Part shown: piece by piece, positions 8,361 through 15,119 of the stretch
How the letters are laid out: each line of letters begins with the position of its first letter
How positions within the stretch are numbered: position 1 is the first letter of the stretch
Origin: Thermoplasmata archaeon
Lineage (GTDB): Archaea; Thermoplasmatota; Thermoplasmata; Thermoplasmatales; Thermoplasmataceae
Assembly: GCA_021833045.1 (NCBI GenBank)
Contig: JAKBGP010000026.1
Location: 1-16,016 of the forward strand
Direction of reading: 5' to 3'
DNA: 16,016 nucleotides
Made by a program: the position numbers and the translations under genes
Notes under the pieces: model-generated
Databases searched by the model: none
What the model was told of the DNA's origin: nothing
Seen by the model: only the letters and a program-made list of their open reading frames with translations

Positions 8361-8395
8361 TATAATTTTAAAATAGAACCAGCCCATAGGGTATT

Positions 8396-9742
8396 ATGAG
8401 TGAAGATCCTAAAAATAAAAGATTGTTCGGCACTAATGGTATAAGGGGGATTCCCAACGAAGATCTTACCCCAGAATTCTGCATGATGATAGGTAAGGCC
8501 ATAGGAACATTTTTTAATGGAAAGATAGTAATTGGTTCAGATAACAGACTCTCTGGAGATATGATAATAAATGCAGTAAATTCTGGAATCTTATCTACAG
8601 GTTCAGAAACAGTTATGATTGGTGTCTTGCCAACCCCAGCTATTCAGTATTACTGCAAGAAACATGCATTACCAGGAGTGATGATAACTGCCTCTCACAA
8701 TCCCCCTCAGTTCAATGGGATTAAGTGCATTGACAGTGATGGGACTGAACTTGAGAGGACAAAAGAAGAGAAAATTGAAGAGATATATTATTCAAAAACG
8801 TTCAATGTATCAACCTGGAACAACATTGCAAGAAGTTTTCATGATAACTCAGGATTCGATCTGTACGTTAATGGAGTTATGAACATGATAAATGTTACCA
8901 AAATAAGGGAAAGAAGGTTCAGAGTTGCAGTGGATACTGGAAATGGAGCCGCATACCTTACCACTCCTGAACTGCTTTCAAGACTTGGAGCAACTGTGGT
9001 TACGCTTAATGCAAATCCAGATGGTCTCTTCACGTCAAGAGAGTCAGAACCGAAACCTGCTAATCTGAAGTATTTGATAGATCTCGTAAGATCAGGAGGC
9101 TTTGATTTTGGGATTGCCCATGATGGAGATGCGGATAGGGCTGTTTTCATAGACTCGGAAGGAAACTTTATCGATGGCGATAAAACATTAACGCTTTTCG
9201 TGAAATATTATATTAAAAAAGGAGAGAAGGTTGTAACACCTGTCAGTTCCTCAGATGCACTGGAGGAAGTTTGCAAGAAAGAAGGGGCAACGGTTATAAG
9301 AACAAAGGTTGGAGCACCTATAGTTTCCAGGACAATGATTCAGGAAAAAGCAAGACTGGGTGGGGAAGAGAATGGAGGCATAATTTATGGAGATCATCAG
9401 TACTGCAGGGATGGGGCCATGTCCCTTGGAATAATTATGGACATAATGGCCAAGGAACATAAGGATCTAAAAACCTTAATCGACACACTTCCACAATTTT
9501 ACATTACAAGAAAGACAATTCCCGCAAAATCTGATTTTAGCTCGCTGGTGGAAAGACTCAAGAATGAATATGCTGAGTGGGAAATATCCTTAATGGATGG
9601 CATCAAGTTAAGAAATGGCCATGATTGGATACTTGCCAGACCATCTGGTACAGAGCCTATTATAAGATTGTTCACCCATTCTTCAGATTTGAAAAGATCA
9701 GAGAAACTATCTCATGATGTGGAAAATCTTGCAAAATCTTGA
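8396..9742 (+). CDS. glmM: Phosphoglucosamine mutase-like phosphohexomutase
   Basis: Interconverts hexose or hexosamine 6- and 1-phosphates; the archaeal GlmM branch makes glucosamine-1-phosphate for UDP-GlcNAc. The 448 residues show all four family sites. They are the opening LFGTNGIRG (10-18), the phosphoserine loop TASHNP (98-103, Ser100), the magnesium loop DGDADR (243-248), the sugar loop GGEENGG (322-328) and the phosphate loop RPSGTEP (415-421). The sugar loop lies between GEQSGH of bacterial GlmM and GEESGG of mannose/glucose mutases, so substrate is not settled. AGGG lies four bases before the ATG. The 35-base gap after the glycosyltransferase contains TATAATTTTAAAAT (8361-8374), possibly a second promoter. 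The gene ends 92 bases from the convergent apgM. Confidence 0.9.
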   Translation: MSEDPKNKRLFGTNGIRGIPNEDLTPEFCMMIGKAIGTFFNGKIVIGSDNRLSGDMIINAVNSGILSTGSETVMIGVLPTPAIQYYCKKHALPGVMITASHNPPQFNGIKCIDSDGTELERTKEEKIEEIYYSKTFNVSTWNNIARSFHDNSGFDLYVNGVMNMINVTKIRERRFRVAVDTGNGAAYLTTPELLSRLGATVVTLNANPDGLFTSRESEPKPANLKYLIDLVRSGGFDFGIAHDGDADRAVFIDSEGNFIDGDKTLTLFVKYYIKKGEKVVTPVSSSDALEEVCKKEGATVIRTKVGAPIVSRTMIQEKARLGGEENGGIIYGDHQYCRDGAMSLGIIMDIMAKEHKDLKTLIDTLPQFYITRKTIPAKSDFSSLVERLKNEYAEWEISLMDGIKLRNGHDWILARPSGTEPIIRLFTHSSDLKRSEKLSHDVENLAKS

Positions 9743-9834
9743 TAATTACTTTGTTCTGCCTCAATTATAGAAATATAATGAAGACATCTTATTTTAAATT
9801 AAGTTCAGGATTAAGCTGTCACTTTGCCTGGACC

Positions 9835-11055
9835 CTATGCCCCATATTTTTCAAGTCTGTCAGTAAGCTGTAGAGCATAATCCATTACGTTTAATCCTCT
9901 AAGGGAAAAACCTGTTTTTGAACATGACTTTTCATTGAATGCTTCACTTTCCCTCTTGTTTAATCCATCTCCATAAAACATAATGGGAACTGGATCCCCA
10001 GTATGTTCGCCATTTACGGATGATGTAGAATGATCTCCGGTAAGGATGAACAGCGCCCTGTCCCTAAGACCCAGCAGGGGTTCCATTGCCTCATCGATTC
10101 TCTCCATTACCTCTTTCTTTAGTAGCGGATTCTTATCATGTGCAGCAACATCAGTAGCTTTTATATTTACCAGAATGAATTCGTAATTATCCACTCCCTC
10201 TGCCACAGCTTTAATTTTTCCCATATAGTTTGTATTTGTGCTACCAGTGATCCCATCAACGGCGATCTTCTCCATCCCTATCATCTCAGCAAGTCCCTTA
10301 ATCATTGGAATTCCGATAACATATCCTGCCTTCATTCCATACTTTTTCTCGAACGGTTCGAGTTTTGGCGCACTTCCAGCTCCACGAATGAGTAATTCGT
10401 TTGCTGGTAGCTTTCCCTTGCTGATCAGATCCAGGTTAAATGGGTGAGAGTCAAGTATTGACCGCATTCTTTTCATATAATTTTTCAATATGTAGGATGT
10501 CTTTCTTCCCTCTTCTTCGATGAATTCAGGTTCGTTATATTCCCTACCTACTTCATGTGGATCCGTATCCCTGACCTTATCAGAGAGACCCTGACCCTTC
10601 ATGAGTAGGGCTGCCCTGTGCTCAACACCTGAAGCAACCTGTATGGTAACATCATCAATCTTGAATGATATATCCTTACTCAATTGCTCAGTACTCTTAT
10701 CTATACGCCCTGCTCTTCTATCGGTTATAATTTTTCCATCTCTTGTGGCATAGTTTGCCCTGAATGCAATATCTCCCGGTTCCACTTTCATCCCAAGCCC
10801 CAGTGCTTCAAAGGGACCTCTTCCAGTGTAATATTTCTCTGGATCATATCCCAGTATGGATAAATGAGATGTATCAGACCCGCATACAACTCCTTCCCTG
10901 AAAGGATGCATAAGACCACATATGGAATTACGGGCCATCCTGTTCAAATTTGGCATATAGGCTGATTCCATTGGGGTCTTATTGTGAAGTTTTGCAGATG
11001 GCCTATCTCCGAGACCATCCATTATTATGAGAACAACAGACTTCCTTTTACTCAC
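9835..11055 (-). CDS. apgM: 2,3-bisphosphoglycerate-independent phosphoglycerate mutase, archaeal type
   Basis: Converts 3-phosphoglycerate to 2-phosphoglycerate in glycolysis/gluconeogenesis. It belongs to the alkaline-phosphatase superfamily and needs divalent metals. Numbered from the GTG start (406 residues), it has the metal-site strand VVLIIMDGLGDRPS near the N-terminus, GSDTSHLSILGYDP (59-72), which holds the catalytic Ser region, YYTGRGPFEALG, and the C-terminal metal motif GDHSTSSVNGEHTGDPVP. I chose GTG at 11055 over the longer ATG at 11070. The GTG overlaps the ahcY stop as GTGA, GGAGG ends seven bases before it, and the protein then begins MSKRKSVVLIIMDG as in relatives. The ATG places GGAGG behind itself and has no ribosome-binding site. 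It is the last gene of the arfC-ahcY-apgM operon. Confidence 0.93.
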   Translation of the reverse strand: MSKRKSVVLIIMDGLGDRPSAKLHNKTPMESAYMPNLNRMARNSICGLMHPFREGVVCGSDTSHLSILGYDPEKYYTGRGPFEALGLGMKVEPGDIAFRANYATRDGKIITDRRAGRIDKSTEQLSKDISFKIDDVTIQVASGVEHRAALLMKGQGLSDKVRDTDPHEVGREYNEPEFIEEEGRKTSYILKNYMKRMRSILDSHPFNLDLISKGKLPANELLIRGAGSAPKLEPFEKKYGMKAGYVIGIPMIKGLAEMIGMEKIAVDGITGSTNTNYMGKIKAVAEGVDNYEFILVNIKATDVAAHDKNPLLKKEVMERIDEAMEPLLGLRDRALFILTGDHSTSSVNGEHTGDPVPIMFYGDGLNKRESEAFNEKSCSKTGFSLRGLNVMDYALQLTDRLEKYGA

Positions 11056-12281
11056 GTGCCTTCCTCCCATGATTCACTGTATCTGATCTGCTCTTCAGTT
11101 GGCTGATCAATTTTGATTCCGATGCTTTCCAACCTGATCCTGGCAACATCCTGATCTACCTCATATGGTACCGGATATACCTTGTTCTCAAGACTCTTGT
11201 GGTTCTTTAGGAGATGCTCTGCTGTAAGTGCCTGTATTGCGAAGCTCATATCCATTATTTCCACTGGGTGTCCCTGTCCTGCGGCAAGATTTACCAGCCT
11301 TCCATCGGCTATAACGTAAATCTTTTTTCCATTCTGCAGTGTGTATCCCTTTACATAATCTCTTACCTGCTCACTCTCTTTGCTCATCGTCTCCAGTTTA
11401 TCCAGATCAATTTCATTGTTGAAATGTCCTGCATTAGACAGTATTATGCCATCCTTAGCGTTTGAAAGTGCTTCAAAATCAACAACGGACTTAACCCCAG
11501 TCACCGTTACAACCATGTCAGATACCTTAAGTGCTTCCTTTATTGGCATCACATCATACCCTTCCATTGTTGCCTCGTTGGCCTTCACAGGATCGACCTC
11601 TGTTACTGTTACCCTTGCACCCATGCCTTTCATTCTCAGTGCAACTCCTTTGCCACAGTATCCGAATCCAACGACAGATACCCTCTTCCCGGCAATAAGT
11701 ATGTTTGTCGCGTTCATTATACCATCAAGTGCACTCTGTCCTGTTCCATACCTGTTATCGAACAGATGCTTCATTGATGCATCATTAACATCAAACATTG
11801 GAAATTTCAGATCACCTTTTTTTTCCATGTTCCTGAGCCTATTCACACCGGTAGTTGTTTCTTCATTTCCTCCAATTACGCCTTCTCTCATTTCTGATCT
11901 GCTGGTGTGTAACAGCTTAACTAGATCTCCCCCATCATCCACAACTATCTGTGGCCTACTGTCTATTACCTTGTTGAGATATTCGTAATATTCTTCCTCT
12001 GTTTCACCCTTTCTTGCAAAAACTTTCATTCCGTAATCTTCCTTCAGGGATTTTACAACTGCATCATCCGTGCTGAGAGGATTGCAGGATGACATGGTTA
12101 CATCAGCTCCTCCTTCCTGCATGAGTAATGCAAGAATTCCCGTCTTGGCTTCAACGTGCAGCGCCATGCCGATTCTGACACCCTTGAATGGCTTTTCTCT
12201 TATCATTCTATCACGTATACTATTTACAACCGGCATGTGTGTTCTAGCCCAGTCCAGTCTCATATATCCATTACTTTTCAT
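11052..12281 (-). CDS. ahcY: S-adenosylhomocysteine hydrolase (adenosylhomocysteinase)
   Basis: Splits S-adenosylhomocysteine to adenosine and homocysteine using bound NAD, clearing the product inhibitor of methylases such as fibrillarin. From the ATG at 12281 it has 409 residues, the short form typical of archaea. It lacks the long C-terminal tail of the bacterial/eukaryotic enzyme and ends in SWEEGT. Visible are HVEAKTGILALLM, DDGGDLV, GGNEETTTGVNRL, DNRYGTGQSALDGI, the NAD loop VVGFGYCGKGVALR and SNAGHFNNEID. The frame is open to an ATG at 12287, but GAGGG lies only one base before that. It lies seven bases before the ATG at 12281, which also overlaps the upstream stop as ATGA, so I prefer 12281. 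The downstream apgM overlaps it by four bases. Some archaeal relatives prefer S-inosylhomocysteine; sequence alone does not decide. Confidence 0.95.
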   Translation of the reverse strand: MKSNGYMRLDWARTHMPVVNSIRDRMIREKPFKGVRIGMALHVEAKTGILALLMQEGGADVTMSSCNPLSTDDAVVKSLKEDYGMKVFARKGETEEEYYEYLNKVIDSRPQIVVDDGGDLVKLLHTSRSEMREGVIGGNEETTTGVNRLRNMEKKGDLKFPMFDVNDASMKHLFDNRYGTGQSALDGIMNATNILIAGKRVSVVGFGYCGKGVALRMKGMGARVTVTEVDPVKANEATMEGYDVMPIKEALKVSDMVVTVTGVKSVVDFEALSNAKDGIILSNAGHFNNEIDLDKLETMSKESEQVRDYVKGYTLQNGKKIYVIADGRLVNLAAGQGHPVEIMDMSFAIQALTAEHLLKNHKSLENKVYPVPYEVDQDVARIRLESIGIKIDQPTEEQIRYSESWEEGT

Positions 12282-12919
12282 TTCCATTCCCTCTTAAATT
12301 TTGATGGGTCAATCTTAAGCAACAACCCACCTTTCATAATCCTCACATCAAGTATAACATTTCTTATTTCCCTATCTGTGGTTGGAGAAAGTATTCCGCC
12401 ATCCTCGAGAAACAGGTCCCCAATAAACATATACATTTCGTCTACAAATCCTCTTTGCAGAAATGCCTCTGCTGTAACCCTGCCTCCCTCTACGAGAACT
12501 GACCTAATTCCCTTTTCATAAATGAGTTCCAGCGATTTTTCAAGATTGAAAGGTTTACCACAGTTTACGTACTCTATATTTTCTTCACATTTCTCACTTT
12601 TTTCAGAGTTAAGTATTATGGTTTTTCTCTTTCCATCCATTACCCTGTAATTTGGAGTGAGACTACAGCGTGGGTCTATTATGAGTCTAATTGAGTTTTT
12701 ATTGTTAGGCGCGATCAGCGATGGGTTATCCTTGATTACTGTTCTATACCCAACCAGTATTCCATCTGAGTTATTTCTTAGAGTCTGGACTCTTATGTTA
12801 TCCTCCTCAGATGATATATATGCCCTTTCCCCTGAAATTTTTGAGATGTAGCCGTTTATGCTCTGTGCCATATTTAATATGATATGAGGTCTGTTCAATG
12901 TTTCCTTATATTCCTTCAT
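12278..12919 (-). CDS. arfC: 2,5-diamino-6-ribosylamino-4(3H)-pyrimidinone 5'-phosphate reductase (riboflavin pathway)
   Basis: NADPH-dependent reductase of archaeal riboflavin/F420 precursor synthesis, homologous to the C-terminal half of bacterial RibD. The 213 residues are the size of the archaeal stand-alone enzyme. Matching segments are RPHIILNMAQSINGYIS (10-26), SSEEDNIRVQTLRNNSDGILVGYRTVIKDNPSL across 36-68 and RLIIDPRCSLTPNYRV (78-93). VLVEGGRVTAEAFLQRGFVDE follows across 141-161. In the first segment the usual Asp of SxDG is Asn22. It is the promoter-proximal gene of the operon with ahcY and apgM. AGG touches the ATG, so the message may be leaderless; no convincing TATA box stands out in the A/T-rich upstream stretch. 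Confidence 0.88.
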   Translation of the reverse strand: MKEYKETLNRPHIILNMAQSINGYISKISGERAYISSEEDNIRVQTLRNNSDGILVGYRTVIKDNPSLIAPNNKNSIRLIIDPRCSLTPNYRVMDGKRKTIILNSEKSEKCEENIEYVNCGKPFNLEKSLELIYEKGIRSVLVEGGRVTAEAFLQRGFVDEMYMFIGDLFLEDGGILSPTTDREIRNVILDVRIMKGGLLLKIDPSKFKREWK

Positions 12920-13065
12920 CCTATTCTTTTTTTACTTTTAGATTTCGTCGAAGCTATACTTCTGGAAACTTTAATCCTGAGAATTTTAAGACAGTTCATG
13001 TTAACCTGCATGAATTTCTATCCTTATCCAATACCATCTCTTTAGACCAGTTTCATTAAACGTAT

Positions 13066-13215
13066 TCAAATATTGAGATGAAATTGATTGGGATTATTCC
13101 TGTAATTACTGAACCCATTTTTCTGAAAATGGCCTAAACTGCTTTGCATGTTTCTATAGTGTCGATGGTATGTGTGATTATATCGATCTATCCAGGCTTC
13201 AATGAAATATAATTT
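13066..13215 (-). pseudogene. Possible remnant of an rve/IS3-type transposase C-terminus
   Basis: Between stops at 13216-13218 and 13066-13068 the minus strand is open for 49 codons. It reads KLYFIEAWIDRYNHTY, then later MQSSLGHF. The pattern (aromatic)-IEAWID-x-YN…SSLG recalls the end of the integrase core of IS3/IS481-like transposases, which usually read F/Y-I-x-x-YN-x-x-RPHSSLG-x-x-TP. Here the RPH is blurred and the TP after SSLG is missing. No start codon, catalytic DDE residues or terminal repeats can be traced nearby. If real, it is a strongly decayed insertion sequence; a chance match cannot be excluded. Confidence 0.3.
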
Positions 13216-13388
13216 TTAAATTTGAGGCTGTGAAACCTGAATTTATAAGATTAGGATGTGGATAGAATTTGCTTTTAGAATGGTAGAAGAGAAGTTTTAC
13301 TTATTGCTGATCATTAAGAAGATATCCTGAAAATAGGTTGTGATTCTATTGACACGGCATAAAATCAACTGTAGATCGGAATTTTAAC

Positions 13389-13552
13389 ATGAAATTTTAT
13401 TTTATTGACCCTTCAGACTTCAAAAAAAATTAATCGGTTCAGTGAAGAGAAATAATCTTTACATAAAGTACCTCAAAGATTATCTTGAGGATTATACCAT
13501 TGAATTCACGTCAGATATCGTATTTATTAAGCAAAATGGAAATGTGAAATAA
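13389..13552 (+). pseudogene. Small frameshifted ORF, split at a run of eight A
   Basis: An ATG at 13389 opens MKFYFIDPSDFKK and meets TAA at 13431, directly after eight A residues (13422-13429). In the -1 frame the reading continues without stop for 40 codons from 13430 to TAA at 13550-13552, with protein-like content (YIKYLKDYLEDYTIEFTSDI). A ninth A, or a -1 slip on the A-run, would join the two into a 54-residue Lys/Tyr/Asp-rich protein. Its stop directly abuts the stop of the convergent membrane-protein gene. I do not recognise the product. It may be a broken gene, a recoded gene, a sequencing error or chance. Confidence 0.3.
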
Positions 13553-13927
13553 TTAATATGGTGATCGTGAGGACTTTAAGAGATATTTGTTGAGACTAAA
13601 GAATACATATTCAAAGAATGATATTAGGATTACAATAAGCATTAAATATTCAAACTCTGAGCCCCAGTACTCTGTGATTGACAGATTTACAATTGAAAAA
13701 TAATTAAGACCACCTATTATCGCAATCAGGCACCCAATAGAAACTAAAATCAGAATAGTTGCATACTCGACTATAACTATATTATGTAGCTTTGTGGAAA
13801 TTCCATTCACATTTTTCTTTGAGATTTCCTTTCTGAAAGTAAGGAAAATAAGAGTATAGGGAAATACCCACAGAGTTTGGAAGAGCCGAAGATCAATCAC
13901 CATTGCCACCCGTAATATTCCCCCCAT
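13553..13927 (-). CDS. Small three-helix membrane protein overlapping the secreted protein gene
   Basis: From the ATG at 13927 it has 124 residues, with three hydrophobic helices at about 15-31, 49-72 and 93-115. A basic loop (FRKEISKKN) after the first suggests that side faces the cytosol. No family is recognised. Several starts are possible: GTG 13936, ATG 13927 and ATG 13903. I chose 13927 because AGGGTGG, a G-U-tolerant Shine-Dalgarno, ends five bases before it. ATG 13903 would give a seven-base overlap with the upstream stop, in line with the tight overlaps elsewhere in the window. Overlap with the secreted-protein gene implies coupled translation and a shared task, for example an export partner or self-protection protein; this is inference. 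Codon use is strongly A/T-biased. Confidence 0.6.
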   Translation of the reverse strand: MGGILRVAMVIDLRLFQTLWVFPYTLIFLTFRKEISKKNVNGISTKLHNIVIVEYATILILVSIGCLIAIIGGLNYFSIVNLSITEYWGSEFEYLMLIVILISFFEYVFFSLNKYLLKSSRSPY

Positions 13928-15084
13928 GTATTCCACCCTAATCTACTTGCTATATTATGTGTCTCTCCTGAAAGAGCACTCGAAACAACTACAAATGCAG
14001 GGTTATTACCTATAACGGGTATGTATGGGAAAATAGAAACTGTGCCTGTGTTAGTATATCCATTCCAGGAAAATGATGATGCAAAGGTTCCAACTACTGT
14101 AATCCACGGATAAAAGAAATTGATGTCGTAATATTCCCACATAAATTTTGGATTTCCTTTAATTGGGTTTGCATAGGTTGAATCATACATAGTATGTAAT
14201 TGATTTGCCATATAACTCTGAATTGCGTATATTGAAATAGCAGCGACTGCAATTATCCCAGCAATTGCTGATCCAACTTCCCCAGCAATGGCACCTATTC
14301 CATAATAACCTCCTAAAGCAGATATTGATGCTGTAAAGAATCCGCCGACTGCATCATATGTTTGTATAGTGTTTATTGTATTGTACATATGATTATACCA
14401 ATATTGAGCGTCCGAACCAACATATAGTATGTTAATTGTATCATGTTCACCATAGTTTAGCGTCCCCCAGTGACCAGCCCATGGAGCATACCATGGTCCA
14501 GGATACCACCATGATATGCCAAAATAATTTACTGATACCATTGTGAATTCACCTGACCATGTGGGAAATCCTGAAGGATAGGATGCTGTTGAAGCCTTAG
14601 TGACAAAATACCTTGAATTGTTTGATGATAATGTTAACACTGTGTTGACAGGCATTTTAGGATGTTCTTTTATGTAATTAATAAATTTAAGTCCTGCCTC
14701 CTGGTTCTCCATTCTGAATCTGATCTTTTCCCTATTGGTAATCTTATTGATCATGCTTATTGCCACAGGATTATCCTTGATGAATTTTGGAAACAGTTCC
14801 TCAACCTGTGAAGTTCCAAGCATATGAGAATTAATAGCTCTTCCTTCACTCAGAGTGTCAGCATGTTCATCATTCATGAGCCATGAATTGAATAGGTTAG
14901 ATAAATTATCCGATGTGTTGGAAGGATTCTGGATCAAATATTTTCCCTTTGATACTTGATCTGACATGTTGATGGTATGCTTATGGTTCGTATGGGATGC
15001 AACTGAACTCTGCATTGATATCCCTAAAAACATGATGACTATGAAAACTGCAGCCACTCCAAGTAATTTCTTTCGTATATTCAC
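13897..15084 (-). CDS. Secreted aromatic-rich protein with Gly/Ala-rich hydrophobic core, function unknown
   Basis: The 395 residues begin with a clear signal peptide: basic NIRKK, a hydrophobic run to about residue 23, then SMQSSVAS. Residues 30-165 are polar and helical (many Asn, Ser, Lys). From about 171 the chain is rich in Trp/Tyr/Gly/Pro (SWWYPGPWYAPWAGHWG at 191-207). Residues 245-290 form a Gly/Ala-rich hydrophobic stretch (AVGGFF…GIGAIAGEVGSAIAGIIAVAAISIYAI) that could be a membrane-inserting hairpin. A second aromatic region ends in EYYGWQW. I saw no cysteine, as suits an acidic exterior. The start is GTG, as no in-frame ATG precedes the signal. A long TATA tract ends just upstream and suggests a leaderless message. 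No family is recognised. The layout of signal, spacer and amphipathic glycine-rich core, plus a small membrane neighbour, resembles secreted antimicrobial proteins, but an envelope protein is as likely. Confidence 0.75.
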   Translation of the reverse strand: MNIRKKLLGVAAVFIVIMFLGISMQSSVASHTNHKHTINMSDQVSKGKYLIQNPSNTSDNLSNLFNSWLMNDEHADTLSEGRAINSHMLGTSQVEELFPKFIKDNPVAISMINKITNREKIRFRMENQEAGLKFINYIKEHPKMPVNTVLTLSSNNSRYFVTKASTASYPSGFPTWSGEFTMVSVNYFGISWWYPGPWYAPWAGHWGTLNYGEHDTINILYVGSDAQYWYNHMYNTINTIQTYDAVGGFFTASISALGGYYGIGAIAGEVGSAIAGIIAVAAISIYAIQSYMANQLHTMYDSTYANPIKGNPKFMWEYYDINFFYPWITVVGTFASSFSWNGYTNTGTVSIFPYIPVIGNNPAFVVVSSALSGETHNIASRLGWNTWGEYYGWQW

Positions 15085-15119
15085 ATGTTTATAATAGTTT
15101 TATATATATATATATTTTT
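15085..15119 (-). promoter_or_regulatory. TATA-rich promoter of the secreted protein gene
   Basis: On the minus strand an uninterrupted alternating TA tract followed by AAAAC (15097-15114 on the plus strand) lies about 15-30 bases before the GTG start, and no Shine-Dalgarno lies between. This spacing fits a TATA box driving a leaderless transcript. The exact box within the tract cannot be placed. Confidence 0.45.

Larger units (their letters stand above)
12920..13552 (-). other. Gene-poor 630-base region with fragments of open frames
   Basis: No intact gene of normal size is visible on either strand. Open stretches of 20-50 codons occur in several frames but are broken by stops, as expected for A+T-rich DNA or decayed genes. 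The two worth naming are a possible integrase-core remnant (13066-13215, minus) and a small frameshifted frame (13389-13552, plus). No tRNA, CRISPR or strong hairpin was seen. The region marks the border between the housekeeping operons and the accessory gene pair. Confidence 0.5.

Noticed and set aside
11380..11988. Plus-strand open frame of 202 codons opposite ahcY
   Set aside because: It is an antisense shadow of the well-supported ahcY gene, Ser/Pro/Thr-rich and without motifs.
13229..13330. Plus-strand reading YKIRMWIEFAFRM that recalls the Y-R-E signature of IS4-type transposases
   Set aside because: The frame is only about 29 codons, the Lys expected after the Glu is not at the usual distance, and no neighbouring DDE motif was found.
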